Part shown: positions 34,476 to 43,913 of the stretch, one piece after another
Layout of the letters: every line of letters begins with the position of its first letter
Position numbering within the stretch: position 1 is the stretch's first letter
From: Hyphomicrobiales bacterium
GTDB lineage: Bacteria; Pseudomonadota; Alphaproteobacteria; Rhizobiales; Rhizobiaceae
Reading direction: 5' to 3'
Assembly: GCA_900472175.1 (NCBI GenBank)
Contig: UCHD01000005.1
Coordinates: 124,001-188,000 of the forward strand
DNA length: 64,000 nt
Translations under genes and position numbers: made by a program
Notes under the pieces: generated by a model
Told to the model about the DNA's origin: nothing
What the model saw: the letters and a program-made list of their open reading frames with translations, nothing else
Database searches by the model: none

Positions 34476-35665
34476 TCACGCAAATGCTTTTCAGCCGGCA
34501 CGAAAAGAAGACGGTCTGGGCCGTTTGCCTCATCCTGCTTGCAGCAATCCTCGTACCGCTCGCCAATCTGCTGATCCCGGAAGGCAGCGTCTTTCATGTC
34601 CCCGGCTATCTGGTGCCGCTGCTTGGCAAATACCTCTGCTATGCGCTTTTGGCTTTGGCGCTTGATCTCGTCTGGGGTTACTGCGGCATTCTCTCGCTTG
34701 GTCATGGCGCCTTCTTCGCGCTCGGCGGTTATGCCATGGGCATGTACCTCATGCGCCAGATCGGCGACCGGGGCGTCTATGCCAACCCGTTACTGCCGGA
34801 TTTCATGGTCTTCCTGAACTGGAGCGAGCTGCCCTGGTACTGGCATGGCTTCAATCATTTCGCCTTTGCGGCGCTGATGGTTCTGTTGGTTCCCGGATTG
34901 CTGGCATTCGTTTTCGGCTGGTTTGCCTTCCGCTCGCGGGTTACTGGTGTCTACCTGTCGATTATTACCCAGGCGATGACCTATGCGCTGCTGCTCGCCT
35001 TCTTCCGCAACGAGATGGGTTTTGGCGGCAATAATGGCCTGACCGATTTCAAGGAAATTCTCGGCTTCAACGTTCAGGCCGGTGGCACGCGCGCAGCGCT
35101 TTTTGCGGCAACCGCAATCGCGCTGGCGCTGGCGCTGGTTCTGAGTTCGGCCATCGTCCGTTCAAAATACGGCAAGGTGCTGGTCGGCGTGCGCGATGCC
35201 GAAAGCCGGACCCGGTTTCTGGGCTACCGGGTCGAAAACATGAAACTGTTCATCTTCACCGTCTCGGCGATGATGGCCGGTGTGGCCGGTGCGCTCTATG
35301 TGCCGCAGGTTGGCATCATCAATCCCGGCGAATTCGCCCCGGCAAACTCGATCGAAGTGGTGATCTGGACTGCCGTTGGTGGACGCGGCACGCTGATCGG
35401 TCCGATCATCGGCGCCATCCTCGTCAACTTCGGCAAGAGCATCTTTACCGCTGCCTTCCCGGAATTCTGGCTGTTTGCCCTGGGTGCCCTGTTCGTCGCC
35501 ACGACCTTGTTCCTGCCCAAGGGGGTGGTCGGCACGGTCCAGCAGTTTCTTTCCCGGCGCAAGGAACAGAAACAAGCTGATGCCGCTGAAAAAATCTATC
35601 AGGACAAGGCTGCGGCCAGGGCTGAAAGTCGGCTGGCCACGCTTGAACCCCAGGCTGCGGAGTAA
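34472..35665 (+). CDS. urtC: Urea ABC transporter permease UrtC
   Basis: The protein has 397 residues and is the LivM-like second membrane subunit. Family motifs are LVWGYCGILSLGHGAFFALGGYAMGMYLMRQ, WFAFRSRVTGVYLSIITQAMTYALLLAFFRNEMGFGGNNGLTDFKE and FLGYRVENMKLFIFTVSAMMAGVAGALYVPQVGIINP. The Lys/Ala-rich cytoplasmic tail is not conserved. It starts in the urtB stop and ends 5 bases before urtD. Confidence 0.95.
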   Translation: MITQMLFSRHEKKTVWAVCLILLAAILVPLANLLIPEGSVFHVPGYLVPLLGKYLCYALLALALDLVWGYCGILSLGHGAFFALGGYAMGMYLMRQIGDRGVYANPLLPDFMVFLNWSELPWYWHGFNHFAFAALMVLLVPGLLAFVFGWFAFRSRVTGVYLSIITQAMTYALLLAFFRNEMGFGGNNGLTDFKEILGFNVQAGGTRAALFAATAIALALALVLSSAIVRSKYGKVLVGVRDAESRTRFLGYRVENMKLFIFTVSAMMAGVAGALYVPQVGIINPGEFAPANSIEVVIWTAVGGRGTLIGPIIGAILVNFGKSIFTAAFPEFWLFALGALFVATTLFLPKGVVGTVQQFLSRRKEQKQADAAEKIYQDKAAARAESRLATLEPQAAE

Positions 35666-35670
35666 GATCG

Positions 35671-36423
35671 ATGGATGCAAAGACCTCACGGAGCCTGCTT
35701 TATCTCGACGGCGTCTCGGTATCGTTCGACGGGTTCAAGGCACTGAATTCGCTGTCCTTTGTGGTCGAGCCCGGTGAACTCAGGGCTATCATCGGTCCGA
35801 ATGGAGCAGGCAAGACGACGATGATGGATATCATCACCGGCAAGACCCGGCCCGACAGCGGCCAGGTGTTTTTCAATGGCGATATCGATCTGACCAAGAA
35901 GGACGAGGCCGACATCGCCCAGCTCGGCATCGGCCGGAAGTTTCAGAAGCCGACGGTGTTCGAAAGCCATACCGTCTGGGACAATATCGAACTGGCGCTC
36001 AACCGGAAACGTGGCGTGTTCTCGACCCTGTTTTACCGGCTGACGGTGGAGGACAAGGCGCGTATCGAGGAAATCCTCCAAACGGTGCGCATGACTGCGC
36101 GCAGGGACGATCTGGCCGCCAATCTTTCGCACGGTCAGAAACAGTGGCTGGAGATCGGCATGCTGCTCGCGCAGGAGCCGAAGCTGCTTCTGGTCGATGA
36201 GCCCGTTGCCGGCATGACCGATGCGGAAACCGCCGAAACCGCCATCCTGCTCAAGGAAATCGCCAAGACCCGCTCGGTCGTCGTCGTCGAACACGACATG
36301 GGCTTCATCCGCGATCTCGGCGTCAAGGTGACGTGCCTAGCGGAAGGCTCGGTGCTGGCCGAAGGCTCGATCGATTTCGTCAGCAACGATCCGAAAGTGA
36401 TCGAGAATTATCTGGGGCGGTGA
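35671..36423 (+). CDS. urtD: Urea ABC transporter ATPase UrtD
   Basis: The protein has 250 residues. Walker A is GPNGAGKTTMMD. The Q-loop region GRKFQKPTVFESHTVWDNIELAL is diagnostic of UrtD. The signature is LSHGQKQWLEIGMLL, Walker B LLLVDEPVAGM and the H-loop VVEHDMGF. It pairs with UrtE to power urea import. The 207-base gap to urtE carries a RIME-like palindrome. Confidence 0.95.
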   Translation: MDAKTSRSLLYLDGVSVSFDGFKALNSLSFVVEPGELRAIIGPNGAGKTTMMDIITGKTRPDSGQVFFNGDIDLTKKDEADIAQLGIGRKFQKPTVFESHTVWDNIELALNRKRGVFSTLFYRLTVEDKARIEEILQTVRMTARRDDLAANLSHGQKQWLEIGMLLAQEPKLLLVDEPVAGMTDAETAETAILLKEIAKTRSVVVVEHDMGFIRDLGVKVTCLAEGSVLAEGSIDFVSNDPKVIENYLGR

Positions 36424-36471
36424 GATGCATTATGACGTTTCGATGTTCTGCGGCCGGTGGATGCCGCTTTC

Positions 36472-36603
36472 ACCCCCCTCTGTCGCTTCGCGACATCTCC
36501 CCCACAAGGGGGGAGATCGTTCTCTTTCCTCGATTGCGCTGAAGCCAATGGCAATCTCCCCCCTTGTGGGGGAGATGTCGGCGCCGCCGACAGAGGGGGG
36601 GGG
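36472..36603. repeat. RIME-like palindromic intergenic element, copy A (urtD-urtE gap)
   Basis: The ends are inverted repeats (CCCCCCTCTGTC at the left, GACAGAGGGGGG at the right). Inside, each half folds as CATCTCCCCC-ACAA-GGGGGGAGAT or its equivalent, with small GTCGC-TTCG-CGAC type hairpins next to the ends. It resembles the rhizobial intergenic mosaic element (RIME) as I remember it. It carries no gene and sits inside the urt operon. A second copy is at 53330-53473. Confidence 0.75.
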
Positions 36604-36630
36604 AGCCGGAACTTCTGAAGGTGATCAACT

Positions 36631-37326
36631 ATGCTGACCGTCGACAACATCAATCTCCATTACGGTGCGGCTCAAGCCCTCCGTGGCGTGTCCATTACAG
36701 CGCCCATGGGCAAGATCACCTGCGTTCTCGGCCGCAACGGCGTCGGCAAGACCAGCCTGCTTCGGGCCATCACCGGCCAGCATGGGCCAAGCGCCGGCAC
36801 GATCACGTTCAACGACACGGTGCTGAACGGCATGGCGCCCTACAATCGGGCCAAGCACGGCATTGGTTTCGTGCCGCAGGGGCGCGAGGTCTTTCCTCTG
36901 CTGACGGTCAAGGAAAACCTGGAATCGGGCTATGCGCCGGTGGCGCGCAAGGACCGGTTCATTCCGGAGGATATCTTCAATCTCTTCCCCATCCTGCGCT
37001 CGATGCTTGGCCGCCGCGGCGGCGATCTGTCGGGCGGGCAGCAGCAGCAGTTGGCGATTGGCCGGGCGCTGGTCACCCGGCCCAAAATCCTCGTCCTCGA
37101 TGAGCCGACGGAGGGTATCCAACCATCGATTATCAAGGATATCGGCCGGGCTATCCAGTATCTGCGCGATTCCACCGGGATGGCGATTCTGCTTGTGGAA
37201 CAATATCTTGACTTCTGCCGGGAGCTTGCAGACCATGTTTATATCATGGACCGTGGCGAGATCGTGCATGAAGGCCCGGCCGAGACGCTGGATACGCCGG
37301 AAGCGCGCCGCCATCTGACAGTGTGA
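36631..37326 (+). CDS. urtE: Urea ABC transporter ATPase UrtE
   Basis: The protein has 231 residues. Walker A is GRNGVGKTSLLRAITGQ; other motifs are IGFVPQGREVFPLLTVKENL, signature LSGGQQQQLAIGRALV, Walker B ILVLDEPTEGIQPSI and switch VEQYLDF. It completes the importer. ureD follows after 6 bases, tying urea uptake to urease expression. Confidence 0.95.
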   Translation: MLTVDNINLHYGAAQALRGVSITAPMGKITCVLGRNGVGKTSLLRAITGQHGPSAGTITFNDTVLNGMAPYNRAKHGIGFVPQGREVFPLLTVKENLESGYAPVARKDRFIPEDIFNLFPILRSMLGRRGGDLSGGQQQQLAIGRALVTRPKILVLDEPTEGIQPSIIKDIGRAIQYLRDSTGMAILLVEQYLDFCRELADHVYIMDRGEIVHEGPAETLDTPEARRHLTV

Positions 37327-37332
37327 CGGCGG

Positions 37333-38172
37333 ATGGGAATGGCTGAAGTAGCAGCAGGGATCGCTCCGCAAAGGGCGTGGGGTAAAGGGCGGCTGGTCGC
37401 AAAGCCGTTTGCGGGGCGTACCCGGCTTGCAGAATTCTACCAGGAAGGCTGCGCCAAGATCCGGTTGCCGGACACATTCGACTCCACGATGGAAGCCGTG
37501 CTGATCAACAGCTCCGGCGGTCTGACGGGTGGCGATCATATGGAATGGTCGTTTGCCGCCGGTGACGGTACGCACCTGACCCTGACGACCCAGGCCTGCG
37601 AGAAAATCTATAAAGCCAGCGCCGGCACGGCTGCGGTGAGTGCGCGGATTTCGGTTTCTGAAGGTGCGGCGGTGCATTGGCTGCCGCAGGAAACCATTCT
37701 GTTTGACCGCGCATCGCTGTCTCGAAAACTGGAGGTCGATCTTGCTGAAGAGGCGGAATTTCTGGCGGTGGAGGCGGTGCTTCTGGGCCGCAAGGCGATG
37801 GGCGAGGCGATGCGGGAAGGCCTATTTCAGGATCGCTGGCGCATTCGCAAGAACGGCGTGCTCCTGCATGCCGAAAATCTGCGGCTGTCCGGTGATATCG
37901 CCGGTTTGACGCAGGAACGCGCGGTGCTCGGCGGGCAGGTGGCTTTCGCGACCGTGTTTTACACCGGCGCTGATTGCGAACTGCATCTCGACACACTGCG
38001 CCGTCTGATCGGCGGCATTGGGGGCGGTGTGAGCTGCTATCGGGTGGCAGGCGAAGACAAGCTGATTGCCCGCCTGGTTGCCGCCGATGGTTTTGCCTTG
38101 AGAAAAATCCTCATCCCGATCATTTCGCACTTGCGCAAAGGCGCCTCTGTGCCGAAAGTCTGGAACCTCTAA
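37333..38172 (+). CDS. ureD: Urease accessory protein UreD
   Basis: The protein has 279 residues (277 if the second ATG at 37339 is used). UreD scaffolds apo-urease with UreF and UreG during nickel insertion. Motifs seen are [71 protein letters not shown] and [22 protein letters not shown]. Expression is very probably shared with urtE. Confidence 0.95.
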   Translation: MGMAEVAAGIAPQRAWGKGRLVAKPFAGRTRLAEFYQEGCAKIRLPDTFDSTMEAVLINSSGGLTGGDHMEWSFAAGDGTHLTLTTQACEKIYKASAGTAAVSARISVSEGAAVHWLPQETILFDRASLSRKLEVDLAEEAEFLAVEAVLLGRKAMGEAMREGLFQDRWRIRKNGVLLHAENLRLSGDIAGLTQERAVLGGQVAFATVFYTGADCELHLDTLRRLIGGIGGGVSCYRVAGEDKLIARLVAADGFALRKILIPIISHLRKGASVPKVWNL

Positions 38173-38198
38173 TTGACCCATAATCCCGGTGACCACGC

Positions 38199-38501
38199 AT
38201 GAACCTGACGCCTCGTGAAAAAGACAAACTGCTGATTTCGATGGCAGCCATGGTCGCCCGCCGGCGGCTGGAGCGCGGCGTCAAGCTCAACCATCCCGAA
38301 GCAATCGCCCTGATCACCGATTTTGTCGTCGAGGGTGCGCGCGATGGCCGCTCGGTGCCTGACCTGATGGAGGCGGGCGCTCATGTGATCACCCGCGCTC
38401 AGGTGATGGAAGGCATTCCCGAGATGATCCACGATATCCAGATTGAGGCGACGTTTCCGGATGGGACAAAGCTTGTCACCGTCCATGAACCCATTCGCTG
38501 A
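38199..38501 (+). CDS. ureA: Urease gamma subunit
   Basis: The protein has 100 residues, the exact length of the family. It begins [35 protein letters not shown], contains [23 protein letters not shown] and ends VTVHEPIR. It is the smallest structural subunit of the urea-hydrolysing enzyme. A DUF1272 gene separates it from ureB. Confidence 0.97.
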   Translation: MNLTPREKDKLLISMAAMVARRRLERGVKLNHPEAIALITDFVVEGARDGRSVPDLMEAGAHVITRAQVMEGIPEMIHDIQIEATFPDGTKLVTVHEPIR

Positions 38502-38510
38502 GGAAGGACC

Positions 38511-38765
38511 ATGCTGCAACTGAGACCCAATTGCGAATGCTGCAACAAGGATCTGCCGCCCGGCAGCCGCGAAGCCATGATCTGCAGCTTTGAATGCACC
38601 TTCTGCACGCAGTGCGTCACCGATGTTCTCGATGGACAATGCCCGAACTGCAGCGGAGAACTTGTCCGCCGCCCGGTTCGTCCGGCGGCCAAGCTTGGCA
38701 AGTTTCCGGCCTCCACCGAGCGCGTCCTGAAAGCCGAAGGCTGCGCGCCGATCAAGGCTGCCTGA
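38511..38765 (+). CDS. DUF1272 Cys-rich small protein inside the urease operon
   Basis: The protein has 84 residues. Nine cysteines in the first 47 residues (8, 10, 11, 25, 29, 32, 35, 44, 47) form a RING/zinc-ribbon-like pattern: [21 protein letters not shown] recognise this as DUF1272, a small family of unknown function, predicted to bind zinc or possibly another metal. It sits 9 bases after ureA and 17 before ureB, so it must be co-expressed with urease. A metal-handling role is only a guess. Confidence 0.85.
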   Translation: MLQLRPNCECCNKDLPPGSREAMICSFECTFCTQCVTDVLDGQCPNCSGELVRRPVRPAAKLGKFPASTERVLKAEGCAPIKAA

Positions 38766-38782
38766 AGAGGAGAGACGATACG

Positions 38783-39088
38783 ATGATTCCCGGTGAAATC
38801 CTTGCGGCAGAGGGCGAGATCGAGCTGAATGCCGGGCTGGACACGGTATCGCTGGAGGTTTCCAACAGCGGCGACCGTCCCGTGCAGGTCGGCAGCCATT
38901 ATCATTTTGCTGAAACCAATGCCGCCTTGCTGTTTGACCGGGCCGTGGCTCATGGCAGGCGCCTGGATATTCCAGCCGGAACCGCGGTGCGCTTTGAGCC
39001 GGGACAGACGCGTAGCGTCACGCTCATTCCTTTTACCGGCAAGCGCGAGGTTTACGGCTTCCGCCAGAAGGTCATGGGCAAGCTATGA
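38783..39088 (+). CDS. ureB: Urease beta subunit
   Basis: ATG 38783 gives 101 residues. Hallmarks are [52 protein letters not shown] and [12 protein letters not shown]. The frame is open further upstream but AGAGGAGA before this ATG decides the start. It ends in an ATGA overlap with the LprI-like gene. Confidence 0.97.
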   Translation: MIPGEILAAEGEIELNAGLDTVSLEVSNSGDRPVQVGSHYHFAETNAALLFDRAVAHGRRLDIPAGTAVRFEPGQTRSVTLIPFTGKREVYGFRQKVMGKL

Positions 39089-39519
39089 GGCGTCTTCTCC
39101 TCACGTCGGCTTTGCTTGCCGCCACTCTCTTTCAAGGCGTTCTCCTTGCACAGGCGCAAGAGCAGCCGCAGGCCGATTGCGCCAATGCAATGACCCAGGC
39201 GGATATGAACATTTGCGCCAACAAGGATTATGAAGCGGCCGATACGGAGCTGAACGCGGTCTACAAGAAGACCATGGCGGCGATGAAGGACACCGACAAG
39301 GAAATGGCCGGTATCGACCCCAACTATGTCGGTGCTGTCGATGCGCTGAAGAAGGCCCAGCGCGCCTGGATCGATTATCGCGACGGCCAGTGTGAGCTTG
39401 CCGGTTTCGAGGCGCGGGGCGGTTCGATGGAGCCGATGCTGGTCTCCGGTTGCCTGGCGGACCTTACCAAGAAGCGAACCGAGGAACTGAAGGGCCTGAC
39501 GGAAGGTGCTGGAAACTGA
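39085..39519 (+). CDS. LprI-like (DUF1311) secreted protein inside the urease operon
   Basis: The protein has 144 residues with a signal peptide ([25 protein letters not shown]). The mature part carries the DUF1311/LprI pattern: [32 protein letters not shown] and [18 protein letters not shown], with four cysteines probably forming disulfides. Members include a lysozyme inhibitor, but most have no known role. It is translationally coupled to ureB by ATGA, which is an odd place for a periplasmic protein. Confidence 0.82.
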   Translation: MRRLLLTSALLAATLFQGVLLAQAQEQPQADCANAMTQADMNICANKDYEAADTELNAVYKKTMAAMKDTDKEMAGIDPNYVGAVDALKKAQRAWIDYRDGQCELAGFEARGGSMEPMLVSGCLADLTKKRTEELKGLTEGAGN

Positions 39520-39520
39520 G

Positions 39521-40177
39521 GTGTTCGTGACCGCGAGCCGGACCATCATGATCGTTGGCAATGGTCCGGTGCCGGATGGTGCGGCCGCCATCATCGATGC
39601 GGCTGATCTGGTGATCCGCTTCAACGATTGCCGTTCCTGCGGAGCGGGTGGGGAGAAGACGGATATCATTGCCGTCTGCAATACCGGGCGCCCGGCGCTG
39701 GCCATGCTGGGGGGCGGGATGTGGAAGACGAAAGCGGCGGTGCGGCGGGCAAGCGCGATCTGGTGCGTTCGTGATGCGGACAAGTTTCAGGCGCTGCGGC
39801 CGCAACTGGCTGTGACGCATCCGGATCTGGATGACCTTTGCGACGATTATACCGATGGTTTTCGCGCCTTTGCCCAGGCGACCGGCCGCGCCTTTCATAC
39901 GATCCCGGCGTCTACGCATGAGCGTGTCGATGCGGGGCTGAAGCCATTCGACCTCGGCGAATACGTCGTGCCGAGCAGCGGTTTGATTGCGATTGCCGAA
40001 GTGCTGGCCCATTGGTGCCGTCCGGCTGATCGCGTGGTTCTTGCCGGTTTTGGCCATGCGGGCTGGGAGTGGCATCCGTTTTCTGCCGAGCGCCGTTATG
40101 TCGATGACCTGATTTCCAAGGGGCAGCTGTTGCGCCTCGATCCGACCAGTTTACCCGCCTTTGCTCAGGGAGCCTGA
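39521..40177 (+). CDS. 'Urease operon accessory protein', glycosyltransferase-29-like
   Basis: GTG 39521 gives 218 residues; GTG 39506, overlapping the previous gene by 14 bases, would give 223. It opens with [13 protein letters not shown], then [14 protein letters not shown], similar to the N-terminal nucleotide-sugar motif of sialyltransferase-like GT29 folds. It ends [29 protein letters not shown]. Rhizobial genomes label this family 'urease operon accessory protein' because of its position only. No biochemical role is known to me. It lies directly before ureC. Confidence 0.7.
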   Translation: MFVTASRTIMIVGNGPVPDGAAAIIDAADLVIRFNDCRSCGAGGEKTDIIAVCNTGRPALAMLGGGMWKTKAAVRRASAIWCVRDADKFQALRPQLAVTHPDLDDLCDDYTDGFRAFAQATGRAFHTIPASTHERVDAGLKPFDLGEYVVPSSGLIAIAEVLAHWCRPADRVVLAGFGHAGWEWHPFSAERRYVDDLISKGQLLRLDPTSLPAFAQGA

Positions 40178-40182
40178 AAGCC

Positions 40183-41892
40183 ATGTCCTACAAAATGTCG
40201 CGAGCGGCCTATGCCAGCATGTTCGGCCCCACCACCGGCGACAAGGTTCGGCTGGCCGATACCGAGCTGTTCATCGAGGTGGAAAAGGATTTCACCACCT
40301 ATGGCGACGAGGTGAAGTTTGGCGGCGGCAAGGTCATTCGCGACGGCATGGGCCAGAGCCAGGCGACCCGCGCTCAAGGTGCCGTCGATACCGTTATCAC
40401 CAATGCGCTGATCGTCGATCACACCGGCATCGTCAAGGCGGATATCGGCTTGAAGAACGGCCGGATCGCCGCGATCGGCAAGGCTGGTAACCCGGACACC
40501 CAGCCGGGTGTGACGATCATTGTCGGTCCGTCGACGGAGGTGATTGCCAGCGAGGGCAAGATCATTACGGCAGGTGGTATGGATGCCCATATCCATTACA
40601 TTTGCCCGCAGCAGATCGAGGAAGCCCTGATGTCGGGGATCACCACGATGCTTGGCGGCGGCTCCGGCCCGGCGCATGGCACGCTGGCAACCACGTGCAC
40701 CGGCGCCTGGCATATCGAGCGGATGATCGAGAGCTTTGATGGCTTTCCGATGAATCTCGCGCTGGCCGGCAAGGGCAATGCATCGCTTCCGGCACCGATC
40801 GAGGAGATGATCCTTGCCGGAGCCTCCAGCCTGAAGCTGCACGAAGACTGGGGGACGACGCCGGCCGCGATCGACAATTGCCTGTCGGTTGCCGATGCCT
40901 TTGACGTGCAGGTGATGATCCACACGGATACGCTGAACGAAAGCGGTTTCGTCGAAGATACGATCGGGGCCATCAAGGGGCGTACGATCCATGCCTTTCA
41001 CACCGAAGGCGCAGGCGGCGGCCATGCCCCCGATATCATCAAGATCTGCGGCCAGCCTAACGTCATCCCATCCTCGACCAACCCGACCCGGCCCTACACG
41101 GTCAACACGCTGGCCGAGCATCTCGACATGCTGATGGTCTGCCATCACCTGTCGCCGTCGATCCCGGAAGACATTGCCTTTGCCGAAAGCCGTATCCGCA
41201 AGGAGACGATCGCGGCCGAAGACATCCTGCATGACATCGGCGCGTTCTCGATCATTTCGTCCGACAGTCAGGCCATGGGCCGCGTCGGCGAGGTGGCGAT
41301 CCGCACCTGGCAGACGGCCGACAAGATGAAACGGCAACGGGGCCGGCTGCCGCAGGAGACCGGCGAGAACGACAATTTTCGCGTCCGGCGCTATATCGCC
41401 AAATACACGATCAACCCCGCGATCGCGCAGGGGCTTTCCCATGAGATCGGCTCGATCGAAGTCGGCAAGCGCGCCGATCTGGTGATGTGGAATCCGGCCT
41501 TCTTCGGGGTGAAACCCGATATGGTGCTTCTTGGCGGCATGATCGCGGCTGCTCCAATGGGCGATCCGAATGCCTCGATCCCGACGCCGCAGCCGGTGCA
41601 TTACCGGCCGATGTTTGGCGCCTTTGGCAAGGCGAGGACCAATTCGTCCGTCACCTTCGTATCGCAGGCATCGCTCGATGGCGGATTGCAGGCGCGGCTC
41701 GGTGTTGCCAAGCAGCTCGTTGCGGTGAAGAACACCCGTGGTGGCATTGGCAAGACCTCGATGATCCACAACAGCCTGACGCCGCATATCGAAGTCGATC
41801 CGGAAACCTACGAGGTTCGGGCCGATGGTGAACTTCTGACCTGCGAACCCGCAACCGTCTTGCCGATGGCGCAGCGCTACTTCATGTTCTAG
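40183..41892 (+). CDS. ureC: Urease alpha subunit (catalytic)
   Basis: The protein has 569 residues and hydrolyses urea to ammonia and carbamate. Nickel ligands and catalytic residues are visible: HIHYICPQQ, the carbamylated Lys in [37 protein letters not shown], the flap VCHHL and the Asp in [11 protein letters not shown]. All are intact, so the enzyme should be active. The start [29 protein letters not shown] is typical. It has no frameshift and is in frame with a normal spacer to the preceding gene. Confidence 0.98.
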   Translation: MSYKMSRAAYASMFGPTTGDKVRLADTELFIEVEKDFTTYGDEVKFGGGKVIRDGMGQSQATRAQGAVDTVITNALIVDHTGIVKADIGLKNGRIAAIGKAGNPDTQPGVTIIVGPSTEVIASEGKIITAGGMDAHIHYICPQQIEEALMSGITTMLGGGSGPAHGTLATTCTGAWHIERMIESFDGFPMNLALAGKGNASLPAPIEEMILAGASSLKLHEDWGTTPAAIDNCLSVADAFDVQVMIHTDTLNESGFVEDTIGAIKGRTIHAFHTEGAGGGHAPDIIKICGQPNVIPSSTNPTRPYTVNTLAEHLDMLMVCHHLSPSIPEDIAFAESRIRKETIAAEDILHDIGAFSIISSDSQAMGRVGEVAIRTWQTADKMKRQRGRLPQETGENDNFRVRRYIAKYTINPAIAQGLSHEIGSIEVGKRADLVMWNPAFFGVKPDMVLLGGMIAAAPMGDPNASIPTPQPVHYRPMFGAFGKARTNSSVTFVSQASLDGGLQARLGVAKQLVAVKNTRGGIGKTSMIHNSLTPHIEVDPETYEVRADGELLTCEPATVLPMAQRYFMF

Positions 41893-41912
41893 CCGGTGTA
41901 GATCGAGAAAGA

Positions 41913-42596
41913 ATGCTGATGTTGTGGAGACGGCCCTTGCGCTGGCTGGCTGCCATTGTTTTTGCGGCCGCCTTTGTTGTGGTTGCCGGAACGTTGGTGC
42001 CTCGGCCTTTGTGGCCGGCGGAAAAGGCCGATAAGGCGGCGGGAACGCATCGTATCCTGGTGCTCGCCAATCCCATCCATACGGACATTGCCATTCCCAT
42101 CGATGCGGAAACGCTTGCCCGCTTTCCGTTTCTCGCCGAAAGCGGCATGCCGGTAACGCATCCGGACGCACGCTGGCTGGTTCTCGGCTGGGGCGGCATG
42201 GCGTTTTATATCGAGACGCCCACATGGTCGGAGTTGAAGCCAGTGCCCTTGTTCAAGGGGCTGACGCTCGATCGTTCCGTCATCCACGCCGATATCGTTG
42301 GTGATGTTATCGAGCCTGCGGATCATGTTGCGGGCTTTGATATCGGGCCGGATGAATACGAACGGCTGCTATCCTTCATCGAAGCGAGCTTTATGTCAGC
42401 AGGCGGCAGGATCGAGGCGATCCCGGATACCGCCTATGGTCCCAACGACCGGTTTTTCGAGGCTAACGGCTGGTTCAGTGCTGTCGCCGGCTGCAATACC
42501 TGGACGGCCAAGGCGCTTCGCGAGGCGGGTTTGCGGACTGGCTGGTGGAACCCGTTGCCGGTTTCCCTGTCGGCATCGCTGGCGCTGTATAATTGA
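41913..42596 (+). CDS. TIGR02117/DUF2459 urease-region conserved protein
   Basis: The protein has 227 residues with one N-terminal membrane anchor (LRWLAAIVFAAAFVVVAGTLV) and a periplasmic domain. LANPIHTDIAIPID, WLVLGWGGMAFYIETPTW and VAGCNTWTAKALREAGL are characteristic of the family I know as TIGR02117, defined by its location in urease regions. The Cys and His placement recalls NlpC/P60-type hydrolases, but this is only a resemblance. It follows ureC by 20 bases. Confidence 0.8.
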   Translation: MLMLWRRPLRWLAAIVFAAAFVVVAGTLVPRPLWPAEKADKAAGTHRILVLANPIHTDIAIPIDAETLARFPFLAESGMPVTHPDARWLVLGWGGMAFYIETPTWSELKPVPLFKGLTLDRSVIHADIVGDVIEPADHVAGFDIGPDEYERLLSFIEASFMSAGGRIEAIPDTAYGPNDRFFEANGWFSAVAGCNTWTAKALREAGLRTGWWNPLPVSLSASLALYN

Positions 42597-42781
42597 AATT
42601 GTTGACTTTTTGTCGCAGGCACAGGCATGCGCTGAGTGCAGGTCAGCCATGCGGCGGGTGTTTTTCGTCGCCTTTGTGCTGCATCGCAGCAGCCATTGCT
42701 ATAGAAAAAGGGTCACTTCCTGCGCCGGATTCCTCCCAAGACCTGCCGCGCAGGGTGTTCGTTTTTCAAGGAGTTCCCATC

Positions 42782-43324
42782 ATGATCATTGGCAGAAAAG
42801 TTCCGTCCGTTACCTTCCGTACGCGTGTTCGCGACGAAGCTGTTGGCGGTGCCAATCCATTCCGCTGGCAGGACGTTTCGTCGGCCGATTATTTCGCCGG
42901 CAAGCGTGTTGTGCTGTTCTCGCTGCCGGGCGCGTTTACGCCGACCTGCTCGACCTTTCAGCTTCCCGACTTCGAAAAGTTGACGGCTGATTTCCGTGCC
43001 GAGGGCATTGACGAAATCTACTGCATCTCCGTCAACGACGCCTTCGTCATGAATGCCTGGGGCAAGTCGCAGAACCTCGAAAACGTCAAGCTCATTCCGG
43101 ATGGCTCCGGTGAGTTTACCCGCAAGATGGGCATGCTCGTTTCCAAGGACAATCTCGGCTTCGGTATGCGCTCCTGGCGTTATGCTGCCGTCATCAATGA
43201 TGGTGTCGTTGAGCAGTGGTTCGAGGAAGAAGGCTATTGCGACAATGCCGACAGCGATCCTTATGGCGTCTCGTCGCCGCAGAACATTCTCGGCGCGCTG
43301 CAGGCGGAAAAGATCGCTGCCTGA
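42782..43324 (+). CDS. Peroxiredoxin (Prx5-like, thioredoxin fold)
   Basis: ATG 42782 has AAGGAG 7 bases upstream and gives 180 residues. The peroxidatic centre is LPGAFTPTCS with Cys56 and Thr53. KRVVLFSLPGAFTPTCS and ISVNDAFVMNAWGK are typical of the Prx5/AhpE-like peroxiredoxins that reduce peroxides using glutaredoxin or glutathione. It has its own 185-base leader and its own strong terminator, so it looks like a separate transcription unit placed between urease genes. Confidence 0.9.
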   Translation: MIIGRKVPSVTFRTRVRDEAVGGANPFRWQDVSSADYFAGKRVVLFSLPGAFTPTCSTFQLPDFEKLTADFRAEGIDEIYCISVNDAFVMNAWGKSQNLENVKLIPDGSGEFTRKMGMLVSKDNLGFGMRSWRYAAVINDGVVEQWFEEEGYCDNADSDPYGVSSPQNILGALQAEKIAA

Positions 43325-43349
43325 TTTCAGGCACGCGTGATCTTCGCGA

Positions 43350-43391
43350 AATCCGGCGCCGGGCCTGTTTGGTCTGGCGCCGGATTTTTTT
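43350..43391 (+). terminator. Intrinsic terminator after the peroxiredoxin gene, inside the urease cluster
   Basis: An 11-bp stem (AATCCGGCGCC with GGCGCCGGATT, arms 43350-43360 and 43376-43386) is followed by eight T residues. It is a strong rho-independent signal 25 bases after the stop. ureEFG lie downstream on the same strand. Confidence 0.88.
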
Positions 43392-43430
43392 GTTGTTACA
43401 GTTGCATGGATGAATTTGAAGGCTCGCCGA

Positions 43431-43913
43431 ATGCCCTATCGCTCGACTGAAATCCTGTCGCCCGGACCCGCAGACAAGACAGCGCTGCATACGATCGCTC
43501 TTGCCCATGACAAGCGGCATCTTCGCCGCAAACTGCTGCATCTCGACAATGACGATGTGGTGATGCTTGACCTCAAGGAAGCCGTCATGCTTGCCGATGG
43601 CGACCTTTTGGTGCTGGATACCGGGGATTATGTGCGTATCGCTGCCATCGATGAGCCGCTCTATGATATTCGCCCGCGTGATCCCCTCCACCTCATCGAA
43701 CTGGCCTGGCATCTCGGCAATCGGCATCTTGCCGCTGAAATCCGGCTGGACCGGATATTGGTCCTGCGCGATCCGGTGATCAAGGCGATGCTGGAGGGTC
43801 TGGGTGCAGCGGTCAGCGAGGTGACCGAACCCTTTCAGCCGATGCGCGGCGCCTATCATGGCGGGGGTGGGCATTCGCACGGGCATGGCGGCCACCACCA
43901 CGCCCATGACTGA
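43431..43913 (+). CDS. ureE: Urease accessory protein UreE (nickel metallochaperone)
   Basis: ATG 43431 (GAAGG about 12 bases before it) gives 160 residues; ATG 43410 would add 7. The fold motifs are [45 protein letters not shown] and the metal-binding region [15 protein letters not shown]. The tail is strongly His-rich ([13 protein letters not shown]), suited to holding several nickel ions for delivery to UreG. The terminator upstream suggests its own promoter or read-through. Confidence 0.95.
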   Translation: MPYRSTEILSPGPADKTALHTIALAHDKRHLRRKLLHLDNDDVVMLDLKEAVMLADGDLLVLDTGDYVRIAAIDEPLYDIRPRDPLHLIELAWHLGNRHLAAEIRLDRILVLRDPVIKAMLEGLGAAVSEVTEPFQPMRGAYHGGGGHSHGHGGHHHAHD

